Of a stretch of DNA of 8,940 nt, positions 1 to 6,478 are shown piece by piece. How positions within the stretch are numbered: position 1 is the first letter of the stretch; each line of letters opens with the position of its first letter. The stretch is from positions 1 through 8,940 of the forward strand of contig JAUVGT010000200.1 of the NCBI GenBank assembly GCA_030593645.1, written 5' to 3'. The notes under the pieces were generated by a model. It did no database searches, was not told the DNA's origin, and was given only the letters and a program-made list of their open reading frames with translations. The position numbers and the translations under genes are program-made. The stretch is from Deltaproteobacteria bacterium. GTDB lineage: Bacteria > Desulfobacterota > Desulfobacteria > Desulfobacterales > JAUVGT01.

Positions 1-140
1 AAAAAGTCCAACTTCTGCGTTGTGCTGCATTTCGCAATCATTCAACGTACTATAAGTACGCTTCATGATTACAAAATTTGCACGCCTTGAATTTGAACTT
101 TTTACGAAACCGTCTCATTCGGACTTTTTACGAAACCATC
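1..140. repeat. Palindromic dispersed repeat, left copy, truncated by window edge
   Basis: An imperfect long palindrome centred near position 53 (CGTACT at 46-51, ATA loop, AGTACG at 55-60), with arms running outward to AAAAAGTCC on the left and GAACTTTTTACGAAACCGTC at 95-114 on the right. The left terminal GACGGTTTCGT expected from the second copy would lie just outside the window. A second version of the right terminus (GGACTTTTTACGAAACCATC, 121-140) follows 26 bases after the first, giving a doubled right end. The same layout recurs at 4307-4504 in the same orientation. No coding potential is evident. It looks like a non-autonomous miniature element or a REP-like repeat; I cannot see a target-site duplication because the left end is missing. 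Confidence 0.8.
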
Positions 141-184
141 AGAATTGGTTTATAATGCTGTGTTTCGCTTTTTTTAAACAACCG

Positions 185-214
185 GGATGAATGAACCATG
201 GGGTTCATTCATCC
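185..214 (-). terminator. Hairpin terminator after paaK
   Basis: A perfect 13-bp inverted repeat (GGATGAATGAACC at 185-197, GGTTCATTCATCC at 202-214) with a 4-base loop, 21 bases beyond the paaK stop. On the minus strand it is followed by CGGTTGTTTAAA, which is only moderately U-rich, so termination may be imperfect or bidirectional. Its place at the end of the three-gene operon supports a terminator role. Confidence 0.6.
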
Positions 215-235
215 ATTAACAGTCCACAATATGAA

Positions 236-1543
236 TTAACGCAGCTGTTTTGGTCTTTCGTCAACAACTCTAAGGGCTTTACCTTCGCTGCGCGCGATAA
301 ACTTGGGTTCAACCAGTTCGACTTCAACACCGATTCCCATCATTCCCTTGATATGTGCGGAAATCTTACCTTCCACCTCATGGCGTTTCTGATCTCCGGC
401 TTCATATACTTCAGATTTACCCTCCACCTGAACGGTCAGCTGATCAAGGTAGCCTTTCTTTCGCACAACAAGTCTGTACTGCGGTTCCACTTCATCGATT
501 TCCAGTAGAAGGGCTTCAATCTGTGAAGGGAATACGTTTACACCACTGATAATCAGCATATCATCCGTGCGTCCGGAAAGTTTTTCCATTTTGAGCATGG
601 TCCTGCCGCAACTGCACTTTTCACGATACAGGCGGGTGATGTCTTTTGTGCGGTAACGGATCATCGGCATGGCTCTTCGCTGCAGGGAAGTGAAGATCAA
701 TTCTCCTTTCTCTCCCAGGGGAAGAGGTTCAAAGGTGGCAGGATCCACAACTTCAGCCAGGTAATGATCTTCGTTAATGTGAAGTCCTTCCTGTGCTTCA
801 CAGTCAAATGCCACGCCCGGTCCGCCGAGTTCGGTAAGACCGTAAGCTTCCATGGCTTTGATTTCCATCCGGTTTTCAATTTCAGTGCGCATCTGGGTGG
901 TCCAGGGTTCAGCTCCAAAGACACCGACCCTGAGAGGCAGTGATTTAATGTCAACCTTCATCTCTTCGGCCCGTTCTGCAATGGTGAGCGTATATGATGG
1001 GGTTGCTAACAGTACATTCGATTTGAAATCTTTAAGAATGGTAATCTGGCGTTCAGTCATGCCGGCGCCTGTCGGAACAACCGCACAGCCGAGTTTGCAG
1101 GCACCCTGATGAAAACCGAGACCTCCTGTAAAAAGACCATGGCCATAAGCGTTCTGTACAATATCGGTAGGGCGTATGCCCGCAGCCCACAGGTTTCTTG
1201 CCATACACTCGGTCCACTGCTCCAGGTCATCCGCAGTATATGGACCTGTGATCGGTTTTCCAGTGGTTCCTGAAGAAGCATGAACGCGAACAACCTCCTC
1301 TATTGGAACCGCACAGAGACCAAATGGGTAATTGTCCCTAAGATCATTTTTAACTGTGACCGGGAGTTTGGACACATCTTCAATGCTGTTGATGCTGTCA
1401 GCCGATATACCGGCCTCCTTAAACTTTTCCGTGTAAAAGGGTATCTTTTCGGACACCCAGGCAACGGTTTCTTTTAATTTTTCCAGTTGAAATTTCTGGA
1501 TTTGTTCCACCGGCATACATTCAAACTCGTCATTCCAGGGCAT
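236..1543 (-). CDS. paaK: Phenylacetate-CoA ligase family (aryl-acetate:CoA ligase, AMP-forming)
   Basis: A 435-residue acyl-adenylate enzyme of the PaaK type, which makes phenylacetyl-CoA or a related aryl-acetyl-CoA from the acid, ATP and CoA in the cytoplasm. Visible motifs in order: the phosphate-binding loop ASSGTTGKP (89-97), AYGLTELGGPG (233-243), RYRTKDI (296-302) with the ribose-binding Asp, GRTDDM (324-329), and near the end SEGKALRV (419-426) with the likely catalytic Lys422. A CSCG pair at 310-313 is usual in this family. Length is normal for PaaK. The ATG at 1541-1543 is preceded by a strong AAAGGAGG site. It is the last gene of the operon, 144 bases after iorB. With IorAB next door, the substrate is probably phenylacetate, indoleacetate or a hydroxyphenylacetate; sequence alone does not tell which. 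It could also be used in reverse to recover ATP from aryl-acetyl-CoA, but that is speculation. Confidence 0.93.
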   Translation of the reverse strand: MPWNDEFECMPVEQIQKFQLEKLKETVAWVSEKIPFYTEKFKEAGISADSINSIEDVSKLPVTVKNDLRDNYPFGLCAVPIEEVVRVHASSGTTGKPITGPYTADDLEQWTECMARNLWAAGIRPTDIVQNAYGHGLFTGGLGFHQGACKLGCAVVPTGAGMTERQITILKDFKSNVLLATPSYTLTIAERAEEMKVDIKSLPLRVGVFGAEPWTTQMRTEIENRMEIKAMEAYGLTELGGPGVAFDCEAQEGLHINEDHYLAEVVDPATFEPLPLGEKGELIFTSLQRRAMPMIRYRTKDITRLYREKCSCGRTMLKMEKLSGRTDDMLIISGVNVFPSQIEALLLEIDEVEPQYRLVVRKKGYLDQLTVQVEGKSEVYEAGDQKRHEVEGKISAHIKGMMGIGVEVELVEPKFIARSEGKALRVVDERPKQLR

Positions 1544-1687
1544 TTTATTACCTCCTTTTGAGTGAAATTCTTAAAAATAAAAGAAAACAATTTCTTCGTT
1601 TAATTCAGGGAAATGATGGCCAATATAACACCAGTCAACTTACTCCTTCGCGCCATTACAGCAGGGAAGGGCAAGATAAAATAAATG

Positions 1688-2284
1688 CTAACCACATTTT
1701 TTCGCGGCTGCAAAACCAAGATCAAATGCCTTCAGATTGATATCCACAAATGCTTTTTTGGTTTTGGTTCTGATCGTTTCCTTAACATTTTCAGCGGTTA
1801 CAGGGATTTTACCCGTTTGTATCAGGGCACCCAGCAGAACCATATTTAAAGACATCGGGTTACCTGCTTCTTTGGCCAGGGCGATTCCGTCAAAGGCAAT
1901 CAATCGGGCTGTCTTTTTCCTGATCAGTTCCCGGGCTGCTTCAATATCAGGATAAACACCCTTTCCAATAGCTACAGTAAACAGCGGAAGGGGTGCCAGA
2001 TTCGAGATCACTACCGTATCAGAATTGCACCGGTTTAACGCACGCAGCGTTTCAGATGGTTCAAAACCGACGAAAACATCTGCTTTTCCATCTGAGATTA
2101 TCGTGCTTTTCGCATCACCAAAAACAATTGCAGATTCCACAACACCGCCCCTCTGGGCCATGCCGTGTATTTCACTCATTCGGACGGGAGTATTAGAAAG
2201 AAGTGCGGCTTCTCCCAAAACCTTGGAAGAAAGCAGGTTTCCCTGTCCGCCGACAGCTACAATGATTAATCTTGTTGTATCCAT
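1688..2284 (-). CDS. iorB: Indolepyruvate:ferredoxin oxidoreductase, beta subunit
   Basis: A 198-residue protein of the pyruvate/ketoisovalerate oxidoreductase gamma-type domain. It opens with the nucleotide-fold loop AVGGQGNLLSSKVLGEAA (about 10-27) and continues with SEIHGMAQRGGVVESAI (about 37-53), both typical of IorB; NMVLLGAL near 147 is also characteristic. It partners IorA to oxidatively decarboxylate aryl-pyruvates (indolepyruvate, phenylpyruvate, hydroxyphenylpyruvate) to aryl-acetyl-CoA. The length suits a stand-alone IorB, and no extra domain is fused. The ATG at 2282-2284 follows an AGGAT-type ribosome site, and 41 bases separate it from the end of iorA, so co-transcription is very likely. 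No damage or missing motif is seen. Confidence 0.92.
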   Translation of the reverse strand: MDTTRLIIVAVGGQGNLLSSKVLGEAALLSNTPVRMSEIHGMAQRGGVVESAIVFGDAKSTIISDGKADVFVGFEPSETLRALNRCNSDTVVISNLAPLPLFTVAIGKGVYPDIEAARELIRKKTARLIAFDGIALAKEAGNPMSLNMVLLGALIQTGKIPVTAENVKETIRTKTKKAFVDINLKAFDLGFAAAKKCG

Positions 2285-2325
2285 TTTATTTATCCTATTT
2301 CAATTTTCAATGTTTTTAACTGTTG

Positions 2326-4179
2326 TTATCCTTTTTTTAACGGCATTATTGCATTTTCCGGACAGATCTGTGCGCAAACCGCGCAACCGACACACATATC
2401 TTCATCGATTTTTACCCGTTTTTCTTCGATATAAAAAGCAGGGCACGCGAGTTCGTTGACACAGTTTTTATGATCCTTACACTTGTCAGTGATAACAAAA
2501 GATCTGGGTTTCAGCAGTCTAAGGTTTTTTGCGTACAGTGTACACATTTCTTCAGAAATAATGACGGAGACGCCTTTATATGAGAGGGCTTCTTTTATGG
2601 CCTCTATGCTCTTTTTAACCTTGTAGGGCTTGATCATTGTTATATGCTTAACACCCGTCGCCCTTACAATATTTTCGATCGATACGCGGCCGTATCCTTC
2701 AAGTTTAAGGTTACCCATGTCGACACCGGGATTCGGCTGGTGTCCTGTCATTGCCGTTATACCATTATCAAGGATCACGAGAGTAAAATTGTGATTATTA
2801 AACACCGCATTGATCAGACCGGAAATGCCGCTATGAAAGAATGTTGAGTCGCCGATAAAAGAAATGACTTTCTGATCGGTGACCTGCGAAAAGCCGCATG
2901 AAGTCCCGACCGATCCGCCCATGCAGATTACAAAATCCGCCATGGATAGCGGCGGGAGCATTCCCAGGGTATAACACCCGATGTCTGAAGGATATATTGT
3001 ATCCATTTTTTCCGCGACTTTTTTTATTTCGTAATAGGTGGCCCTGTGTGAACAGCCGGCACAAAGGTTTGGCGGGCGCTGAGGAATTTCCGGTACATCG
3101 GAAAGATCAGGAACCTGTGCCGGGGTATGGGGAATACCAAAATATTTTGCAATGTTATTTTGTACCTGTTCAGGGTTGAATTCATAGAGCCTTGGAAACA
3201 AAGCTTCGCTTTTTCCCTTGATTTCAAAACAGAGGCCCGCTTCCTGCGCAAAAGCTTTGACAGCCTCTTCCATGACGGGTTCACCTTCCTCGACAACCAG
3301 AACTTTTTCACATTCTTTTAAAAAATTCTTGATCCTTGTTTCCGGCATAGGATTTGAAAATCCAATACGGAGTATTTTAATTTTGTCCTTTATGTTCAGC
3401 CCTTCTACGGCATCAGACACATAACTATAGCTAACTCCATTACAGATAATACCGAGGTTTCCGTTTCCTTCAATGAAGTTATATTCCGATTGTTCAGAAA
3501 TACCTTTTGCTGTTTCAATATTCTTTAACAATTTAACATGCAGCTTTCTTGAGACCGCAGGAACCGTAACATAGTTTAATGGGTCTTTTTTAAAACTGCC
3601 TTTTGTCACGCGTGGTTTAATACTTCCAAGTTTTACAAACGCGGTGGAATGATTGATCCGTGTTGTGGTCCTGAAAAGAACCGGTTCCTGGAGTTTTTCA
3701 GAAAGATCAAAAGCGTAAGGAACCATCTCTTTGGCTTCTTCAACTGAAGATGGCTCAATGACAGGCAATCCCGAAAGTTTTCCGTAATAACGGTTATCCT
3801 GTTCATTCTGGCTTGAGAACAGGAAAGGATCGTCCGCGGTCAGAATCACCATGCCGCCCTTTACGCCGATATAAGCAAGTGTCATCAGGGCGTCTGACGC
3901 CACATTCAACCCCACGTGTTTCATGATACACATGCTGCGCACACCGCAGTTCGCGGAGGCGGCAGCTACTTCAAGCGCTACTTTTTCATTCGTGCTGTAT
4001 TCAAAATACAGATCGCTCTCCTGCGACATCTGGAAGAAATTCAATGAAATTTCAGAAGAAGGTGTTCCGGGATACGTACTTGTAAATGCCACACCGGCTT
4101 CGATTGCTCCCCTGGCAATGGCTTCGTTGCCGAGGAGAAGCATTTTTTCGCCTGGATTCTCTGTTAATAATTTGTGCAT
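2326..4179 (-). CDS. iorA: Indolepyruvate:ferredoxin oxidoreductase, alpha subunit (TPP and Fe-S)
   Basis: A 617-residue catalytic subunit that uses thiamine diphosphate and passes electrons from aryl-pyruvates to ferredoxin. Domain order: N-terminal pyruvate-oxidoreductase Pyr domain with TSTYPGTPSSE (33-43) and KHVGLNVASDALM (87-99); a middle domain (about 240-340); the family signature NLCAGCSHR (371-379); the thiamine diphosphate site GDSTFF...NN (443-462) followed by LVILDNGITAMTGHQPNPG (467-485); and a C-terminal two-cluster ferredoxin domain. The last cluster is complete (C596, C599, C602, C606). The other reads C567-x2-H570-x2-C573-x5-C579, with His where a Cys would be expected. First gene of the operon: a good ribosome site (AAAGGG) precedes the ATG at 4177-4179, and a promoter lies about 60 bases upstream. 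Length is as usual for IorA. Confidence 0.95.
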   Translation of the reverse strand: MHKLLTENPGEKMLLLGNEAIARGAIEAGVAFTSTYPGTPSSEISLNFFQMSQESDLYFEYSTNEKVALEVAAASANCGVRSMCIMKHVGLNVASDALMTLAYIGVKGGMVILTADDPFLFSSQNEQDNRYYGKLSGLPVIEPSSVEEAKEMVPYAFDLSEKLQEPVLFRTTTRINHSTAFVKLGSIKPRVTKGSFKKDPLNYVTVPAVSRKLHVKLLKNIETAKGISEQSEYNFIEGNGNLGIICNGVSYSYVSDAVEGLNIKDKIKILRIGFSNPMPETRIKNFLKECEKVLVVEEGEPVMEEAVKAFAQEAGLCFEIKGKSEALFPRLYEFNPEQVQNNIAKYFGIPHTPAQVPDLSDVPEIPQRPPNLCAGCSHRATYYEIKKVAEKMDTIYPSDIGCYTLGMLPPLSMADFVICMGGSVGTSCGFSQVTDQKVISFIGDSTFFHSGISGLINAVFNNHNFTLVILDNGITAMTGHQPNPGVDMGNLKLEGYGRVSIENIVRATGVKHITMIKPYKVKKSIEAIKEALSYKGVSVIISEEMCTLYAKNLRLLKPRSFVITDKCKDHKNCVNELACPAFYIEEKRVKIDEDMCVGCAVCAQICPENAIMPLKKG

Positions 4180-4218
4180 GGTGTTTCCCTTTCAAGTTGT
4201 ATTCGTGGGGTCAAACAT

Positions 4219-4236
4219 ATAGAGCAAGCGCTCGAT
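4219..4236. promoter_or_regulatory. Palindromic operator candidate at the ior promoter
   Basis: An interrupted palindrome of form AT-n-GAGC-n4-GCTC-n-AT. It sits across the predicted transcription start of the ior-paa operon (around 4233), where a repressor would block initiation. Size and layout resemble TetR-family operators, which commonly control aryl- and acyl-CoA genes. No regulator gene lies in the window, so the binding protein is unknown. Confidence 0.4.
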
Positions 4237-4239
4237 CTA

Positions 4240-4267
4240 CAGATATCACTTTTAAAATTATTGTCAA
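4240..4267 (-). promoter_or_regulatory. Sigma-70-type promoter for iorA-iorB-paaK
   Basis: On the minus strand, a perfect TTGACA (4262-4267) is followed after 16 bases by TATCTG (4240-4245). That -10 box is weak but is preceded by TG one base upstream, an extended -10 arrangement. The predicted start near 4233 gives a leader of about 53 bases before iorA. Confidence 0.5.
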
Positions 4268-4319
4268 CTATAAATGGGCATAAGACCTGATTTTCATATT
4301 AATTTTGACGGTTTCGTAA

Positions 4320-4334
4320 TCCGCCGTAGGCGGA
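4320..4334. repeat. Small perfect hairpin inside the right repeat copy
   Basis: TCCGCC, a GTA loop, then GGCGGA: a 6-bp perfect stem that stands where the left copy has the AAAAAG run. It looks like a secondary insertion or a sequence variant of the repeat. Confidence 0.6.
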
Positions 4335-4375
4335 CCAACTTCTGCGTTGTGCTGCATTTTGCAATGATTCAACTC

Positions 4376-4407
4376 CCCTGTTAAATAAAAAGACAGATTT
4401 AACAGGG
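4376..4407. repeat. Nested 11-bp-stem hairpin inside the right repeat copy
   Basis: CCCTGTTAAAT (4376-4386) and ATTTAACAGGG (4397-4407) form a perfect 11-bp inverted repeat around a 10-base loop. It occupies the centre of the element, where the left copy has the CGTACT palindrome; the original AAGTACGCTTCAT arm resumes at 4418. This suggests replacement or nested insertion at the symmetry centre. Confidence 0.7.
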
Positions 4408-4504
4408 CGTGTCCGATAAGTACGCTTCATCATTACAAAAATTGCACGCCTTGAATTTGAACTCTTTACGAAACCGTCACATTCGGACTTTTTACGAGAC
4501 CATC

Positions 4505-4819
4505 AATTTTAGAAAGTTGCCAAAGGAATATCGGGAAGATAGACGTAGAAAAAGGTGTCACTACCCGAGAATAATTAATCGTATAAAAAAATAAAATTTT
4601 TTATCATTTAAATGACACAGCTACATTACAGCTACGCCTGAAATTAGTCAAGAATAAAAATATACAACGGATTCAAGGGGCAGAAGTGATATTCGGCGTT
4701 GGATAAGCCATCGCCAACCTCCGTCGCTAACCACCTTCGCTAAAACTTCCGTCTTCGCCAAAGGCTTCGCCGAGACAAGATGGCGGTCAGGAGGCTATGG
4801 CCTGACAAGCGTTCGATGT
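4505..4819. other. Intergenic stretch without a convincing gene
   Basis: The left part (about 4505-4690) is AT-rich, with no ORF carrying family motifs and no ribosome site; a short plus-strand reading frame crosses from the repeat to 4594 and seems accidental. The right part (4695-4806) is a run of GC-richer inverted repeats: GGCGTTGG/CCATCGCC at 4695-4715, a GTCT...AGAC arc at 4751-4776, and GTCAGG/CCTGAC at 4786-4806. None is followed by a clear U-tract on the minus strand, so I do not call a factor-independent terminator for the gene that ends at 4820, although one of these may serve as one. Confidence 0.6.
4695..4806. repeat. Cluster of short inverted repeats, GCTAA/GCTATGG family
   Basis: CCGTCGCTAA (4721-4730) and GCTATGGC (4794-4801) recur at 7291-7300 and 7302-7309, so this is a degraded or expanded relative of the repeat at 7258-7313. 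At least three hairpins can be drawn (4695-4715, 4751-4776, 4786-4806). No coding frame is supported. Confidence 0.5.
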
Positions 4820-4823
4820 TCAG
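4810..4823. repeat. 14-bp repeat CGTTCGATGTTCAG, copy 1
   Basis: Identical to 8733-8746. Here it overlaps the stop codon of the membrane aminopropyltransferase gene (stop at 4820-4822), so the last codons may have been set by a repeat arriving at the gene end. Confidence 0.6.
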
Positions 4824-6361
4824 TTGATATTTGAACCGGTCAGCTCCTGAAGGTACAGGATGTAGAGTTTGGGTTCCATAATTGAGTTCACCGGAACATT
4901 GAGTCTGGCAATATCGTTTTCAAATATTCCTGCAAATTTCATAGTGGTGGTATTTAAAAATTGGGTGGGAACCTGGATATCGAATGTGTCCGGAATTTTA
5001 CCGGATACAGAGCCAATGTGAAAACCCCAAATACCGAAGGTAGGGACTGTCACTTTATAACTGTATGTGGACAGCGACGCGTTTTGCATGGTTTTTTCAA
5101 TACACCAGAAAGATTTGCGCGTATAAAATGGGGATGAACTCTGGGTGACCATATAGCTTCCGGTATTCATCCTCATTTTCAGAATTTTATAATATTCGCG
5201 GGAATAGAGTTTATTTAAAGCCTCATTATGAGGGTCCGGAAGGTCGATAATGATCCGGTCGTACAGAGTGCCGGGTCTGTTCGCATATGTAAATGCATCT
5301 TCATTAAAGATTGATACTTTCGGGTCTTTCAGGCTACCTTTATTGATCCTGGTAATTTCAGGGAAAGTGCTGCAGAATCTTGTTATTTCCGGATCAATGT
5401 CTACCAGGTGAATCCGTTTAACCTGCGGGTATTTTAATATTTCACGAATCGCCATGCCGTCACCGCCGCCAAGAACCAGGATATTTTCACGGGATCCGGG
5501 GAGAGACATGACAGGATGTACCAGGGCCTCATGATATCTGTATTCATCCCTGTCGCAAAACTGAATATGCCCATCAATAAAGAGCCTGTGTTCACCCGTA
5601 ATCAGAGATTGTGTGTACACAATTTTTTGATAATGTGTCTGTTTTTTATAGATAATCTGGTCAAAATAGAGATGATTTTCGGCGAATTTTGTTAAATGTG
5701 TCCCCAATGCGGTTAATATAATAAGCAGCCCAAGAAAGAATACGGAAATAGCAGTAATTGTTTTCGGATATTTAAGATGGGATTTAAAAAATATGGTGTT
5801 TACAACTGCGGTACTCGCGTTAATCAGGCCTATAGCGAATGATGATCGTACCAGACCGAGCTGCGGCAGCAGTACCAGAGGAAATAGTACGGAACCGATC
5901 AGGGCTCCGGTATAATCAAGGGACAGGACATTCGCGATGGATTGACGAAGAGAATCTTTCCGGCTGAGTATGCGGGTCAGGATGGGGATTTCAAAACCGA
6001 CAAGCGTCCCGATAATGAGAATCAATGAGTACATAATCAGGGAGTACATCGCTGTTATTAGGGGGAAAGCCATAAAAAGCAGAATGCTGCTCAAGCCGCC
6101 GATGAGGGAGATAACAATCTCAACGATAATAAAACTGGTCACAAGGTTTTTCATGAAAAATTTTGAAAGATAGGAACCGATTCCCATGGCGAACATGAAT
6201 AGTCCTATTGTCAGAGAAAACTGATACACACTGTTTCCCAGAAGATAGCTGGAGATGGTCCCGATTATCAATTCATAAGCGATTCCGCATAGTGCTACAA
6301 TCAGGATTGAGATGAGTAGAATGATTAACTGTTTTCGGTCCAGGGTGCTGGTGCTGTCCAA
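4820..6361 (-). CDS. Membrane-anchored spermidine synthase-like protein (polyamine aminopropyltransferase family)
   Basis: 513 residues: an N-terminal membrane domain with about seven hydrophobic segments (roughly 12-33, 45-66, 74-98, 101-125, 145-168, 171-193, 200-222), then a cytoplasmic-type spermidine-synthase domain. Family motifs visible: FIDGHIQFCDRDEYRYHE (261-278), the decarboxylated-AdoMet loop GGGDG (298-302), LVDID (319-323), NEDA (353-356) and IIDLPDP (371-377), whose Asp373 matches the catalytic Asp of soluble SpeE. The key residues are present, so aminopropyl transfer is plausible, but the true substrate of the membrane-fused branch is uncertain. The start is TTG at 6359-6361, with a modest AGAG site 6 bases upstream; no in-frame ATG precedes the first membrane segment. 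It follows a lipoprotein gene on the same strand, probably as a unit. No speD (AdoMet decarboxylase) is visible nearby. Confidence 0.85.
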   Translation of the reverse strand: MDSTSTLDRKQLIILLISILIVALCGIAYELIIGTISSYLLGNSVYQFSLTIGLFMFAMGIGSYLSKFFMKNLVTSFIIVEIVISLIGGLSSILLFMAFPLITAMYSLIMYSLILIIGTLVGFEIPILTRILSRKDSLRQSIANVLSLDYTGALIGSVLFPLVLLPQLGLVRSSFAIGLINASTAVVNTIFFKSHLKYPKTITAISVFFLGLLIILTALGTHLTKFAENHLYFDQIIYKKQTHYQKIVYTQSLITGEHRLFIDGHIQFCDRDEYRYHEALVHPVMSLPGSRENILVLGGGDGMAIREILKYPQVKRIHLVDIDPEITRFCSTFPEITRINKGSLKDPKVSIFNEDAFTYANRPGTLYDRIIIDLPDPHNEALNKLYSREYYKILKMRMNTGSYMVTQSSSPFYTRKSFWCIEKTMQNASLSTYSYKVTVPTFGIWGFHIGSVSGKIPDTFDIQVPTQFLNTTTMKFAGIFENDIARLNVPVNSIMEPKLYILYLQELTGSNIN

Positions 6362-6404
6362 ATTGATCTCTTTTCAGATAGTCTGTTTTATTATGATAAG
6401 ACGG

Positions 6405-6469
6405 ATCGCGGACTGGATGCCGGTAACACATCGGGTAAAAAATCAGATCAGTACAATTCAGTCCGCGAT
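6405..6469. repeat. Long-range inverted repeat between lipoprotein and aminopropyltransferase genes
   Basis: ATCGCGGACTG (6405-6415) and CAGTCCGCGAT (6459-6469) are perfect 11-bp inverted copies 43 bases apart; pairing can extend three more inner positions with one G-U. It begins 10 bases after the lipoprotein stop and ends 43 bases before the TTG start downstream. No U-tract follows on the minus strand, so it is a poor terminator; an RNA structure shaping processing or translation of the downstream gene, or a small repeat element, fits better. Confidence 0.55.
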
Positions 6470-6478
6470 ATCATTTTA

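Larger units (their letters stand above)
4307..4504. repeat. Palindromic dispersed repeat, right copy, enlarged
   Basis: The second copy of the element at 1-140, in the same orientation, starting GACGGTTTCGTAA at 4307. Its inner right end is GAACTCTTTACGAAACCGTC (4459-4478); the duplicated outer end is GGACTTTTTACGAGACCATC (4485-4504), again 26 bases apart. It shares the internal stretches CAACTTCTGCGTTGTGCTG and CACGCCTTGAATTTGAACT with the left copy. Two blocks differ: the AAAAAG segment near the left end is replaced by a TCCGCC-GTA-GGCGGA hairpin, and the central palindrome by a longer hairpin. With the left copy it brackets the ior-paa operon as direct repeats. Confidence 0.8.

Noticed and set aside
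191..508. Plus-strand open frame opposite the end of paaK
   Set aside because: It lies antisense to a clearly conserved enzyme, starts inside the terminator hairpin and has no family motifs.
1544..1687. A separate promoter or attenuator between iorB and paaK
   Set aside because: The 144-base gap has no convincing -35/-10 pair or strong hairpin; the TTGACT at about 1635 has no partner box.
2025..2459. Plus-strand 144-residue open frame across the iorA/iorB junction
   Set aside because: It is antisense to conserved iorB and to the Fe-S end of iorA, and its composition looks like a shadow of those genes.
4409..4594. Plus-strand 61-residue frame starting inside the right repeat copy
   Set aside because: Half of it is repeat sequence, it lacks a ribosome site and the basic tail matches no transposase end I recognise.
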